A DNA stretch of 14,615 nucleotides from Caulobacteraceae bacterium (GCA_947501315.1 CANMXH010000036.1:1-14615), one strand, 5' to 3'; positions 7,479-14,615 are shown, counted from the stretch's first letter. Numbers and translations: made by a program. Notes: a model not told the origin generated them from the sequence alone.

Positions 7479-7988
7479 GCGATCTGGCAGGGCAGGATAT
7501 GGATTGCGGCGGCGCTTTTGGGCCTGACCGCATGTGGCAATGGCGGCTCGGCGGTAGAGACCCGGGATCGGTCGGGCGACGGGTCGGAGGCGGTGCTCAC
7601 TGCGGCCGGCCCCGAAACGGAGAGCACAAGGGTCGTGCGGGAAGGGCCACAGCCCGGTCTGACGGCCAACCGGCGCGAGACGGTAGACGCCAAGACCGCG
7701 CGGCTGTTCGAGCGAAACGGTGCCGATTTCGGCGCAGCGACGGCTGAGGACTATCTGGCCAAGGTCCGGGCCTTCACGACCCGTCCACCGGCCGGAACAG
7801 ACCGGGTGGAGCGTCCCAACGGGGATGTGCTGCTGTATCAGGCGTCAACCAACACCTTTGCCGTCGTATCGCGCGACGGCATCGCCAAGACCATGTTCAA
7901 GCCGCGCGACGGCTCCGCCTACTGGGACGAGCAGAAGTCCGCCGCTCCGGATTTCGGCCGGCGTCGGGCGGAGCCTTCGGGGGGATAA
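7476..7988 (+). CDS. Small predicted lipoprotein with a C-terminal domain resembling polymorphic-toxin tips
   Basis: 170 aa. Residues 1-20 form a lipoprotein signal: one basic residue, a hydrophobic core, and the lipobox LTAC with Cys20 as the lipidated residue. Gly21 at +2 favours outer-membrane sorting. A low-complexity polar linker (~22-70) follows. The C-terminal half (~72-155) has LFERNGADFG (77-86), EDYLAKVRAF (91-100), RPPAGTDR (103-110), RPNGDVLLYQASTNTFAV (113-130) and RDGIAKTMFKPRDG (133-146). From memory, this order of motifs (FxxHGxxFG, then an amphipathic helix, NGDxxxYxxxTNxF, dG...T.FKP) recurs at the C-termini of CDI, RHS and bacteriocin-like toxins, some with colicin-D-like or related RNase folds. 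The usual His of the first motif is Asn81 here. No immunity-like gene is adjacent. It may be an inactive, domesticated domain. The function is unknown. Confidence 0.75.
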   Translation: MAIWQGRIWIAAALLGLTACGNGGSAVETRDRSGDGSEAVLTAAGPETESTRVVREGPQPGLTANRRETVDAKTARLFERNGADFGAATAEDYLAKVRAFTTRPPAGTDRVERPNGDVLLYQASTNTFAVVSRDGIAKTMFKPRDGSAYWDEQKSAAPDFGRRRAEPSGG

Positions 7989-8007
7989 CAGCCGGATCGG
8001 CCGGGAG

Positions 8008-8424
8008 TCAGGCCTCGTCCGTCTCGCTGCGGTCAGCCAATTCCCGGATCAGATCCAGGGCCAGCTTCTGCTGCCGGGTCGACAGCTGGGGTGCCAGACG
8101 GCTGATCTCGATGGTGTAGCGGGTGGCCGGAAAATCGTGCTCGAACGCGCCGCCGCCCTCGGCCATGCCCGCGATCTGGGCGCCGGTCAGACCCTCGAAG
8201 AAATAGCCGATATCGACCTTGAAGAACCTTGCGATGTCCCAGAGCTTCGATGCCGAAATCCGGTTGGCACCTTTTTCGTATTTCTGGATCTGCTGAAACG
8301 TCAGGCCGAGCGCCCGGCCCAGATCGCTTTGATTGTATCCGAGTGCGAGACGCTTCTCGCAAACACGCCGGCCTACATGCCGGTCCACGGGATGAGGACC
8401 ATCCTCGCCCTTACCTCTCGCCAT
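8008..8424 (-). CDS. XRE (Cro/C1-type) HTH transcriptional regulator
   Basis: 138 aa. A Cro/C1-type helix-turn-helix occupies ~14-75: VDRHVGRRVCEKRLALGYNQ, then recognition region LGLTFQQIQKYEKGANRIS at 39-57, then SKLWDIARFFKVDIGYFF. The TFQQIQKYEKGxNRI form is typical of a large alphaproteobacterial group of small regulators. The C-terminal ~60 residues form an acidic, helical tail (RLAPQLSTRQQKLALDLIREL) with no recognisable ligand domain. AAGGA upstream of the ATG is about 10 nt away. It lies downstream of lnt on the same strand, with a 161-nt gap carrying an AT-rich patch and three GANTC sites, so it probably has its own promoter. It converges on the lipoprotein gene with 19 nt between stops. 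The target genes are unknown. Confidence 0.9.
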   Translation of the reverse strand: MARGKGEDGPHPVDRHVGRRVCEKRLALGYNQSDLGRALGLTFQQIQKYEKGANRISASKLWDIARFFKVDIGYFFEGLTGAQIAGMAEGGGAFEHDFPATRYTIEISRLAPQLSTRQQKLALDLIRELADRSETDEA

Positions 8425-8472
8425 CGTCCGCTTATCCTTCGGTTTCCTCGAGCCGAGCCTGAATGCGCTCGC

Positions 8473-8587
8473 GATTCGTCCCTGTCATCAAAAATTACGA
8501 AAATAGCCCTGCCAGACCCAGCAACGGTTGAGCGGTCGACTCTCTTGCGCCCGTTAAGCGTGAAAGTCAGGCCCCAAGGGACGAATC
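8473..8587. promoter_or_regulatory. XRE-gene upstream region: 11-bp inverted repeat and three GANTC sites
   Basis: GATTCGTCCCT (8473-8483) and AGGGACGAATC (8577-8587) are exact inverted copies 93 nt apart; the right copy overlaps the lnt stop codon. GANTC sites are at 8473-8477, 8538-8542 and 8583-8587, two of them inside the repeat arms. An AT-rich patch (8488-8504) between them is the likeliest core-promoter region for the regulator gene, but no clear -35/-10 pair was found. Regulation by CcrM-type methylation or autoregulation is only a possibility. Confidence 0.35.
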
Positions 8588-10205
8588 AACTGACCGGGCC
8601 GGCCCGATGGAAACCACGCAAACGGCCCCACGGCGCGGCGGTCGCCAGTCCGGCCAGCACGGCCAGCCAGAACAGCAGGTCACCGAAGCGCCCGTAGAGC
8701 GTCTTCGCAGCCGGCCGGGGCAGCCGGGCGTCGATGACACCACTTTCGCCCGGTTCCAGCCTTTGATCGTCGATCACCCGGCCCCAGGGATCGATCATGG
8801 CAGAGACGCCCGTGGGCGTTGACCGCACCACCGGCAGGCCCGTCTCGATGGCCCGATAGCTGGCCAGGTTCAGGTGCTGGAGCGGACCAGAACTGCGGCC
8901 GAACCAGGCATCGTTGGAGATGTTGACGATCCATTCCGGTCGTCCGGCTGCGGCGGGCGTGAAACCCGGATAGAGGCTCTCGTAGCAGATCAGTGGTTGC
9001 GCCCGTGGCGCTCCGGGAATGTCGATGGGGGCCGGGCGGGGGCCCGGGCTGAAGTCGGTCGGCATATGGGTCAGGCTGCGGGCGCCAAGGGCCCCCAGCA
9101 GGCCGCCCGCCGGCAGAAATTCGCCGAACGGGACCAGGCGGTATTTGTCATAGACGGCGCTGATCCGGAGCCCGTCGCCGCCCTCATCCGTCAGCACGAA
9201 CAGGCTGTTGAAATAGCGCTCGTTCCCGGGCGCCGAGGGATCGGCAAGACCCCGGCCCAGCCCCATGATCAGGCTCTGGCCCGGCTGAACAGCGCGGGCG
9301 ATGGCCGCTGCCTCGGGCGAGCCGGGCGCGAACACCCGGTTGGCCGAAGCCGGCAAGGCACCCTCGGGCCAGATGATCAGATCGGGCAGGGCCGCACCCG
9401 GTCGGGCGGTCAGATTGACATAGCGGTCGACGATGCCGCGATAGGCTTCAGGCGTCCATTTCGACTCCTGGTCAACATCGGCCTGAACAATGCGGACCAA
9501 GGTCGCAGTGAGCTCCAGCCTGGCCTGCGACAATCGCACAGCCCCGCCCATCACCAGACCCGCGACGGCGAGGGTACCCAGCACCGCCGCTGCGATACGG
9601 TCCTTGCGAAGGCCCGTCCCCAGCAGGGGGCCGAAGGCGGCGGCCGCGGCCACGGTGACGAAGCCGAGACCATAGACGCCGGCGACGGCCGCGAACTGCG
9701 ACACTGCAGACCCGGCCTTCCAGCTGGCTCCCGCCGGGTTCCAGGGGAAGCCGGTCAGGACGTGACCGCGTAGCCACTCCAGCAGGCAGAACAGGGCTGC
9801 GAAGAACAAGGCCCGCTTGACACCACCCGGCAGGAACCGACGGTAAAGGGCCGTTGCCGTGCCCCAGAACAGGCCGAGGCCGATCGGCAGAAGACTGGCC
9901 GCAAAGGGCGCCATCCAGGCCTGGGCCGGATTGATGAGGAAGGCCTCAGCCACCCACCAGCAGCTGATGAAGAAATAGGCGAAGCCGGCGAGCCAGCCCA
10001 TCCAGAAGCCGCCGCGCACCGAGGTCGCGCGCTCGGCGAGGAACATCAACAGGGCATAGCCGAGCAGACCCGGCAGGAAGCCGAACGGCGGATGCGCCAG
10101 GGCCGCGCCTGCACCGGCGGCCAGCGCCAGGCCGATCCGGCCGAAGCGCAGGATCAGCCGCGCGCGCGGGCCGTCATCGTCAAGCGTCGCCGTGAGCAGG
10201 GTCAT
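8586..10205 (-). CDS. lnt: Apolipoprotein N-acyltransferase
   Basis: 539 aa from the ATG at 10203-10205. This inner-membrane enzyme adds the third acyl chain to the N-terminal Cys of lipoproteins, from a phospholipid donor. The N-terminal ~220 residues contain six or so hydrophobic segments (for example 24-37, 44-57, 67-84, 101-120, 132-146, 170-194 and 205-222). A nitrilase-like periplasmic domain follows with the catalytic triad: Glu281 in WPEGALP, Lys354 in YDKYRLVPFGE and Cys407 in ICYESLYP. SNDAWFG at 430-436 is also conserved, and a final membrane helix lies at ~510-525. The chosen start overlaps the end of ybeY by 26 nt. A frame open to 10292 exists, but the extra 29 residues are basic, lie within ybeY and do not resemble the family. 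Confidence 0.95.
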   Translation of the reverse strand: MTLLTATLDDDGPRARLILRFGRIGLALAAGAGAALAHPPFGFLPGLLGYALLMFLAERATSVRGGFWMGWLAGFAYFFISCWWVAEAFLINPAQAWMAPFAASLLPIGLGLFWGTATALYRRFLPGGVKRALFFAALFCLLEWLRGHVLTGFPWNPAGASWKAGSAVSQFAAVAGVYGLGFVTVAAAAAFGPLLGTGLRKDRIAAAVLGTLAVAGLVMGGAVRLSQARLELTATLVRIVQADVDQESKWTPEAYRGIVDRYVNLTARPGAALPDLIIWPEGALPASANRVFAPGSPEAAAIARAVQPGQSLIMGLGRGLADPSAPGNERYFNSLFVLTDEGGDGLRISAVYDKYRLVPFGEFLPAGGLLGALGARSLTHMPTDFSPGPRPAPIDIPGAPRAQPLICYESLYPGFTPAAAGRPEWIVNISNDAWFGRSSGPLQHLNLASYRAIETGLPVVRSTPTGVSAMIDPWGRVIDDQRLEPGESGVIDARLPRPAAKTLYGRFGDLLFWLAVLAGLATAAPWGRLRGFHRAGPVS

Positions 10206-10641
10206 GGGGCCTGTATGGGTCCGCGACGCCAAGGCTGGCAAGAAGGGTTCGCTCCTCGGCTTCCATCGCCTCGGCCTCGACCTCTTCGACATGGTCGCGG
10301 CCCAGCAGGTGAAGCACGCCGTGGACCGTCAGATGCGTCACATGATCCGCCAGACTCTTGCCTTGCGCCGCAGCCTCGGCGGCGCAGACACCGTGGGCCA
10401 GCACCAGGTCACCCAGATGCGGTGCCGCGCTCTCCGCGGCCGGAAACGACAGGACATTGGTCGGCTGGTCCCGGTCACGGAAGCGGCGGTTGAGATCATG
10501 CACAGCCGCGTCGTCCGTCAGAAGCACGACGACATCGCCCTCGACCGTCCCCAGAGCGGCGACGGCGGCCCGTTCGACCCGGGCGACCACATCCGGCAGG
10601 GCCTCGGTCCAGGCCGGATCCTCGACCTCGACCTCGATCAC
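10180..10641 (-). CDS. ybeY: Endoribonuclease YbeY (rRNA maturation factor)
   Basis: 153 aa, the usual size. This zinc-dependent endoribonuclease acts in 16S rRNA 3'-end maturation and ribosome quality control. The metal motif is complete: HGVLHLLGRDH at 107-117 gives His107, His111 and His117. The conserved NRRFRDRDQPTNVLSFP at 51-67 precedes it, and HLGDLVLA at 75-82 is the central strand. The start is a GTG (10639-10641) overlapping the phoH TGA in a GTGA junction; no methionine occurs before residue 126, so a non-ATG start is required. It is translationally coupled to phoH upstream and overlaps lnt downstream. Confidence 0.95.
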   Translation of the reverse strand: MIEVEVEDPAWTEALPDVVARVERAAVAALGTVEGDVVVLLTDDAAVHDLNRRFRDRDQPTNVLSFPAAESAAPHLGDLVLAHGVCAAEAAAQGKSLADHVTHLTVHGVLHLLGRDHVEEVEAEAMEAEERTLLASLGVADPYRPHDPAHGDA

Positions 10642-11633
10642 AGGTCCGGATCCTCGAGATCGGCGGCCGGGCGTCGGCTGGCCGCGTCGGCGTCATAGGC
10701 CCGCACGATCCGCTCGACCATGGCGTGCCGGACCACATCCCGGGCCTCGAACCGCTGGACCCCGACACCCTTGACGTCCTCAAGGATGCGCAGGGCGTGC
10801 TTCAGGCCGGAATCCCGCGGATTCAGCAGATCGACCTGGGACGGGTCGCCGGTCACCACCATGCGCGCGCCCTCGCCCAGCCGGGTCAGGACCATCTTCA
10901 TCTGCAGGCGCGACGTATTCTGGGCCTCGTCAACGATGATATAGGCGTGGGCCAGGGTGCGACCCCGCATAAAGGCAATCGGCGCCGCCTCGATCTCGCC
11001 CTTGTCGCGCCGCCGGCGCACGTCATCGGGGCCGAGGATGTCGTTCAGCGCCTCCCAGATGGGGGCCAGATAGGGATCGACCTTTTCATTCAGATCGCCC
11101 GGCAGGAAGCCCAGCTTCTCGCCCGCCTCGACCGCGGGCCGGGTGATGACCAGCCGGTCCACCTGTCCCCGTCGCAGCAGGGAGGCGCCGTAGGCGGCCG
11201 CGAGAAAGGTCTTGCCTGTCCCGGCCGGACCGACGCCGAACGTCAGCTCCCGACTGGCGAGCAGGGCCAGATAGTTGGCCTGGGCCGCCGTCTTGGGCGC
11301 AATGGCCCCGCGTCGGCCGACCGGCAGGGCGATGGCGTCGGGGACCATACTCCCCTGCCCTGCCCGGGGCTGGGCCATGGCCGCGCCGAGGGCCGTGCGG
11401 ACATCGGCCTCGGTGATCTCGGCACCGGCATCGGCACGGTCGGCCAGGGTTTCGATGACCCGTTTGGCCTGGGCCCGGTCGCGGGCCGAGCCATTGATCG
11501 AAACGCCGCCGCCGGGGGTCTCGACCAACACCTTGAACCGGTCCTCGATCAGGGCCAGGTGCCGGCTGCCGGGGCCGATGACGGCCCGCAGGGCGAGGTC
11601 GCCGAGGGCCAGGAACTCACTCTCACGCGCCAT
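10638..11633 (-). CDS. phoH: PhoH-like ATPase (PhoH/YbeZ family)
   Basis: 331 aa. It is a cytosolic P-loop ATPase of the YbeZ type, usually encoded beside YbeY and thought to act with it in RNA metabolism. Residues ~1-90 are an N-terminal domain with a KH-like nucleic-acid-binding appearance (SRHLALIEDRFKVLVETPGGGVSINGS). Walker A is GPAGTGKT at 135-142, Walker B IIVDEAQN at 232-239, and the sensor region VVTGDPSQVDL at 259-269. TRPAVEAGEKLGFLPGDLNEKVDPY is the family signature between them. The ATG at 11631-11633 overlaps the 3' end of miaB by 11 nt, and the stop overlaps the ybeY start by 4 nt. Proteins annotated only as phosphate-starvation-inducible belong to this family, but nothing here indicates phosphate control. 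Confidence 0.95.
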   Translation of the reverse strand: MARESEFLALGDLALRAVIGPGSRHLALIEDRFKVLVETPGGGVSINGSARDRAQAKRVIETLADRADAGAEITEADVRTALGAAMAQPRAGQGSMVPDAIALPVGRRGAIAPKTAAQANYLALLASRELTFGVGPAGTGKTFLAAAYGASLLRRGQVDRLVITRPAVEAGEKLGFLPGDLNEKVDPYLAPIWEALNDILGPDDVRRRRDKGEIEAAPIAFMRGRTLAHAYIIVDEAQNTSRLQMKMVLTRLGEGARMVVTGDPSQVDLLNPRDSGLKHALRILEDVKGVGVQRFEARDVVRHAMVERIVRAYDADAASRRPAADLEDPDL

Positions 11634-13068
11634 GGATACGCTCTTGCGGCACCGCGCCCGCCGAATGAGGCGTCGCCGCTGAAGGCTGACCGGGTTCGGC
11701 CAGACGGCCCTTCAGCGAGTTCTGCTGGCCGTGTCCGATCTCCACCCGAACGATCCGGCCGATCAGATGATCGGCGTCATCGACATGCACGGACTGCAGC
11801 CAGGGCGAGCGGCCGATGGCCTGACCGGGCTGACGGCCCTTCTTCTCGAACAGGACATCCATGGTCCGTCCGGCCATGGCGACGTTGAAGGCGGTCTGCT
11901 GCTCCCACAACAGGGCCTGAAGCGCGTGCAGGCGTTCGCGCGCAACCCCGGCCGGCACCTGACTGGCCATGCCGGCAGCGGGTGTGCCGGGACGTGGCGA
12001 ATACATGAAGGAGAAGGCCGAGGCGTAGCGGACGCGCCGGACCAGATCCATCGTCTGTTCGAAATCGGCGTCGGTCTCGCCGGGGAAGCCGACGATGAAA
12101 TCCCCCGACAGGGCGATATCCGGCCGCGCCGACCGGATGCGATCCATGAGCTCGAAATATTTCGCCCGTCCATGCTTGCGGTTCATTGCCCGCAGGATGC
12201 GATCAGAGCCGGACTGGACCGGCAGGTGCAGCCACGGCATCAGGGCCTCCAGATCGCCATGGGCCGCGATCAGGTCGTCGCTCATGTCGTTGGGATGGCT
12301 GGTGGTGTAGCGGATCCGGTCGATGCCGGGGATGTCGGCCAGGGCATGGGCCAGCCGCGCCAGGGTCGAGGGCGCACCGTCCGGCCCCTCGCCGTCATAG
12401 GCGTTGACGTTCTGGCCCAGCAGGGTGACCTCGCGCACCCCCTTCCCGGCCAGCTCCCGCGCCTCGGCCAGCACCGCCGCGACCGGCCGCGACCATTCGG
12501 CCCCGCGGGTATAGGGCACGACGCAGAAGGTGCAGAATTTGTCGCAACCCTCCTGCACGGTCAGGAAGGCAGTCGGGCCGTCGACGCCGCGGGCCTTCGG
12601 CAGGGCGTCGAATTTGTCGACCGGAGCGAAATCGGCGCCGATCCGCTCGCCCCGCGCCCGCGCCGTGCGGGTCAGCAGTTCAGGCAGCTGATGATAGGCC
12701 TGCGGCCCGACCACCAGATCGACGGCCGGCTGCCGGCGCATGATCTCCTCGCCCTCGGCCTGGGCGACACAGCCGGCCACGGCGATGGTCATGGCCCCCT
12801 GCCCTGCCGCAGACCGCTCTTCCTTCAGGACCCGCAGCTTGCCGAGCTCGGAATAGACCTTTTCGGCCGCCTTCTCGCGGATGTGGCAGGTGTTGAGGAT
12901 GACGAAATCGGCACCCTCGGCGGTATCCGTCGTCGCATAGCCCAGCGGACGCAGCACATCAGCCATGCGCTCGCTGTCATAGACATTCATCTGGCAGCCG
13001 TAGGTCTTGATGAACAGGCGTTTGGGCGTGGCCTGTCGGTCCTGCGGCGGGGCGGGGGTTTCAGTCAT
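11623..13068 (-). CDS. miaB: tRNA-2-methylthio-N6-dimethylallyladenosine synthase MiaB
   Basis: 481 aa. This radical-SAM methylthiotransferase converts i6A37 to ms2i6A37 in tRNAs reading UNN codons. The UPF0004 domain supplies three Cys for the auxiliary 4Fe-4S cluster: Cys25 in YGCQMN, Cys61 in NTCHIREKA and Cys100 in VAGCVAQ. The radical-SAM motif EGCDKFCTFC gives Cys175, Cys179 and Cys182. A C-terminal TRAM domain (~385-450) binds tRNA. The ATG at 13066-13068 starts MTETPAPP; a GTG 45 nt upstream could add 15 residues of poor similarity. No strong SD is visible at either. Its 3' end overlaps phoH by 11 nt, and fur ends 53 nt upstream. Confidence 0.96.
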   Translation of the reverse strand: MTETPAPPQDRQATPKRLFIKTYGCQMNVYDSERMADVLRPLGYATTDTAEGADFVILNTCHIREKAAEKVYSELGKLRVLKEERSAAGQGAMTIAVAGCVAQAEGEEIMRRQPAVDLVVGPQAYHQLPELLTRTARARGERIGADFAPVDKFDALPKARGVDGPTAFLTVQEGCDKFCTFCVVPYTRGAEWSRPVAAVLAEARELAGKGVREVTLLGQNVNAYDGEGPDGAPSTLARLAHALADIPGIDRIRYTTSHPNDMSDDLIAAHGDLEALMPWLHLPVQSGSDRILRAMNRKHGRAKYFELMDRIRSARPDIALSGDFIVGFPGETDADFEQTMDLVRRVRYASAFSFMYSPRPGTPAAGMASQVPAGVARERLHALQALLWEQQTAFNVAMAGRTMDVLFEKKGRQPGQAIGRSPWLQSVHVDDADHLIGRIVRVEIGHGQQNSLKGRLAEPGQPSAATPHSAGAVPQERIHGA

Positions 13069-13121
13069 TGGGCTGGCTGGATAGCGCAGAGCGGGGCCGC
13101 GCGCCACATCCACACCGGGGC

Positions 13122-13604
13122 TCAGATATCCAGCTTGTCCGGATCGACCCGATGGGCGTTGCGGGTGAAGATAAGGCCTTCGCGCGTGGACGGCTCCGCC
13201 CCGACGATCGCCTTGCCGTAGAGTTCCAGCTTGTGACCGACCAGTTCGAAGCCGAGGCGTTCGGCGATCTCGGTCTTGAGACGTTCGATCTCGGCGTCGA
13301 AGAACTCGATGACCTCGCCCGTCCGGGTGTCGATCAGGTGGTCGTGGTGGTCGTCGCCAGCCTCTTCATAGCGGCTGCGACCGTCGCCGAAATCGTGTTT
13401 CTCGACCACGCCGGCCTCCTCGAACAGGCGGACGGTGCGATAGACGGTGGCGATCGAGATATGCGGGTCGATGGCGGATGCGCGGCGGTACAGTTCCTCG
13501 ACGTCCGGATGGTCGTCGGCGCTCGACAGCACCCGGGCGATAACGCGCCGCTGCTCGGTCATGCGCATGCCGCGGTCGGCGCAGAGTTTCTCGATCCGGT
13601 CCAT
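13122..13604 (-). CDS. fur: Fur family ferric uptake (or manganese) regulator
   Basis: 160 aa. It is a metal-dependent DNA-binding dimer controlling iron (or, in some alphaproteobacteria, manganese) genes. The winged helix covers ~1-82 with MRMTEQRRVIARVL, DHPDVEELYRRA and the recognition helix ISIATVYRTVRLFEEAGVV at 49-67. The metal-binding dimerisation domain follows with HHDHLID at 86-92 and a later His124. The CxxC zinc site present after HHDHLI in E. coli Fur is absent: the two positions are Asp92 and Thr95, and the only cysteine is Cys8. This form is known in alphaproteobacterial Fur/Mur proteins, so Mur is a possible alternative name. It lies 28 nt after rimI and 53 nt before miaB in the same direction. 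Confidence 0.92.
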   Translation of the reverse strand: MDRIEKLCADRGMRMTEQRRVIARVLSSADDHPDVEELYRRASAIDPHISIATVYRTVRLFEEAGVVEKHDFGDGRSRYEEAGDDHHDHLIDTRTGEVIEFFDAEIERLKTEIAERLGFELVGHKLELYGKAIVGAEPSTREGLIFTRNAHRVDPDKLDI

Positions 13605-13632
13605 GGCGGCAAGAATAGGCGGGCGGGCCGCG

Positions 13633-14061
13633 CTAGGGAAGCTTCACCGGCAAGTTTAGGGCCAGGATCAGCGCATCCTGCCGACCACCGTCAGGGCGGG
13701 CATAGTATCCCGGCCGGCGGCCCGCTTCAGAGAAGCCCGCCCGGGCATAGAGGGCAAGGGCCGCGGCGTTGTCGTCGGCGACCTCGAGGAACAGCCGCGC
13801 CGCGCCGCGCGCCGCCGCCGCGGTCCCGCCCTCACGGACCAGCCGGGCACCGAGACCGCGCCGACGAGCCTCCGGGCGGACGGCCAGGGTCAGGATCTCC
13901 GCCTCGTCGACGACTGTGCGCAGAAGGATGAATCCTTCCGGTACCTCGATCGCGAACACCCCCGCCTGCGCCAGCAGGTCGGCCAGGGACGCAGCGTCCC
14001 ACGGCGCGGAAAAGGCCGCAGCATGGATCCCGGCCAGACGCTCGGCCGTGTCGCGGGTCAT
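13633..14061 (-). CDS. rimI: Ribosomal protein S18-alanine N-acetyltransferase (GNAT family)
   Basis: 142 aa, normal for RimI. It is a GNAT acetyltransferase that uses acetyl-CoA to acetylate the N-terminal Ala of ribosomal protein S18. The acetyl-CoA-binding motif A is LAVRPEARRRGLGARLV at 59-75, with RRRGLG as the pyrophosphate loop. Motif B is FLEVADDNAAALALYARAGF at 91-110 and RRPGYY follows at 115-120, as in RimI. The early AAFSAPWDAASL segment is also characteristic. The ATG overlaps the tsaB stop in an ATGA junction. The tsaB-rimI pairing is conserved in many bacteria and supports RimI over another GNAT, though substrate is not proved by sequence. Confidence 0.9.
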   Translation of the reverse strand: MTRDTAERLAGIHAAAFSAPWDAASLADLLAQAGVFAIEVPEGFILLRTVVDEAEILTLAVRPEARRRGLGARLVREGGTAAAARGAARLFLEVADDNAAALALYARAGFSEAGRRPGYYARPDGGRQDALILALNLPVKLP

Positions 14062-14615
14062 GGGGCCCGGACCGGTCCGCGGGCCTGCCCGGGCAGGCGG
14101 GTGGGCGGGGTAGCATCCGGGGCACGCAGATAGAGCGGGCGCGGCACAGCCAGGGCCGGATCCGCCGCTGCCGCGAGCCGGGCCAGGGCACCGGGATCCG
14201 GCCCCTCAAGGGCCATGACCGTCCGGCCCGCAGCGACATCTGCAAACAAGGGGGCACCGGAGCCGACGAGGACTGCCCCGCCGGCCAGGGTCGCAATCCG
14301 GCCCGCCGCCGCCTCAAGCGTCAGCGCCTCGGCCGGGCCGTCCGCCACGCCGCCGCGCCAGACGCGCGCATAGACCTGTCCGCGCCGCGCATCGATCAGG
14401 GCCGCAACCTCCGGAGCCTCTCCGGCGGATGCCGCCAGCGCATCCAGCCCCGAAATCCCTACCAGGGGCCGGCCCAGCGCCGCCGCCAGGCCCTGGGCAA
14501 AGGCCAGGCCGACCCGCAGGCCGGTAAAGGAGCCGGGACCGACCGTCACCCCGATCCGGTCGAGGTGAGCGAACGACACCCCGGCCGCAGTCGCTGCGTC
14601 GCGTGCGAAACCGGC
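14058..14615 (-). CDS. tsaB: tRNA N6-threonylcarbamoyladenosine synthesis protein TsaB (partial, N-terminus outside window)
   Basis: The frame stays open to the right window edge, giving 185 residues. The usual first ~45 residues (the ATPase-like strand and hairpin) lie outside, so the internal GTG at 14577-14579 is unlikely to be the start. The visible part begins at AGFARDAATAAG and continues with the family core LDRIGVTVGPGSFTGLRVGLAFAQGLA, then GISGLDALA and ALIDARRGQVYARVW, and ends with the typical RPLYLRAPDA near the C-terminus. TsaB is an inactive ASKHA-fold partner of TsaD; with TsaE and TsaC it makes t6A37 in ANN-decoding tRNAs. It is translationally coupled to rimI by a 4-nt overlap. 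Confidence 0.92.
   Translation of the reverse strand, partial: AGFARDAATAAGVSFAHLDRIGVTVGPGSFTGLRVGLAFAQGLAAALGRPLVGISGLDALAASAGEAPEVAALIDARRGQVYARVWRGGVADGPAEALTLEAAAGRIATLAGGAVLVGSGAPLFADVAAGRTVMALEGPDPGALARLAAAADPALAVPRPLYLRAPDATPPTRLPGQARGPVRAP

Noticed and set aside
10206..10292. A 29-residue upstream extension of Lnt
   Set aside because: It lies inside ybeY coding sequence and adds a basic, non-conserved tail before the first membrane segment.
10725..11888. A 387-codon open frame on the plus strand, opposite phoH
   Set aside because: It is a mirror of the phoH frame with no recognisable domain; phoH has complete Walker motifs and fits the operon.
11731..13221. A 496-codon open frame on the plus strand, opposite miaB and part of fur
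   Set aside because: It is antisense to clear miaB and fur coding sequence and its translation shows no family motifs. Long antisense frames are expected at this GC content.

Overview
The window is high-GC alphaproteobacterial chromosome. Gene content and order, the protein sequences and the intergenic palindromes all suggest Caulobacterales, most like Brevundimonas or Caulobacter; this is recognition from memory, not a database result. It is densely coded housekeeping DNA. I see no tRNA or rRNA gene, insertion sequence, prophage or CRISPR array. No stretch above 300 bases lacks a gene; the longest gap is 1168-1446.

Left part, minus strand (1-1167): alkB (direct reversal of DNA alkylation damage), then a Tat-exported dienelactone-hydrolase-family protein cut by the left window edge. 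Middle-left, plus strand (1447-5646): dnaK, dnaJ and dapB. The divergent gap before dnaK holds a strong RpoH (sigma-32) type promoter. A second element of identical geometry lies between dnaK and dnaJ, just after a perfect 16-bp hairpin, so dnaJ may have its own heat-shock promoter. The dnaJ-dapB gap is filled by a paired palindromic repeat. dapB starts at TTG.

Centre (5665-8424): dut and coaBC form a minus-strand pair converging on dapB. Divergent from coaBC is a small predicted lipoprotein (7476-7988). Its C-terminal half resembles domains found at the ends of secreted polymorphic or contact-dependent toxins. It converges on an XRE-family regulator gene (8008-8424).

Right part, all minus strand (8586-14615): tsaB (cut by the right window edge), rimI, fur, miaB, phoH, ybeY and lnt. 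Four of the six junctions overlap and the others are short, as expected for one polycistronic unit. It combines tRNA modification (TsaB for t6A, MiaB for ms2i6A), ribosome maturation (YbeY, RimI), metal regulation (Fur) and lipoprotein maturation (Lnt). The corC/tlyC-type gene often found between ybeY and lnt is absent.

The most interesting items are the toxin-like lipoprotein, the twin RpoH-type promoters around dnaK and dnaJ with the hairpin between them, the paired palindromic repeat with a compensatory base-pair change, and the cluster of GANTC sites with an inverted repeat upstream of the XRE regulator. I found no clear new multi-gene system.
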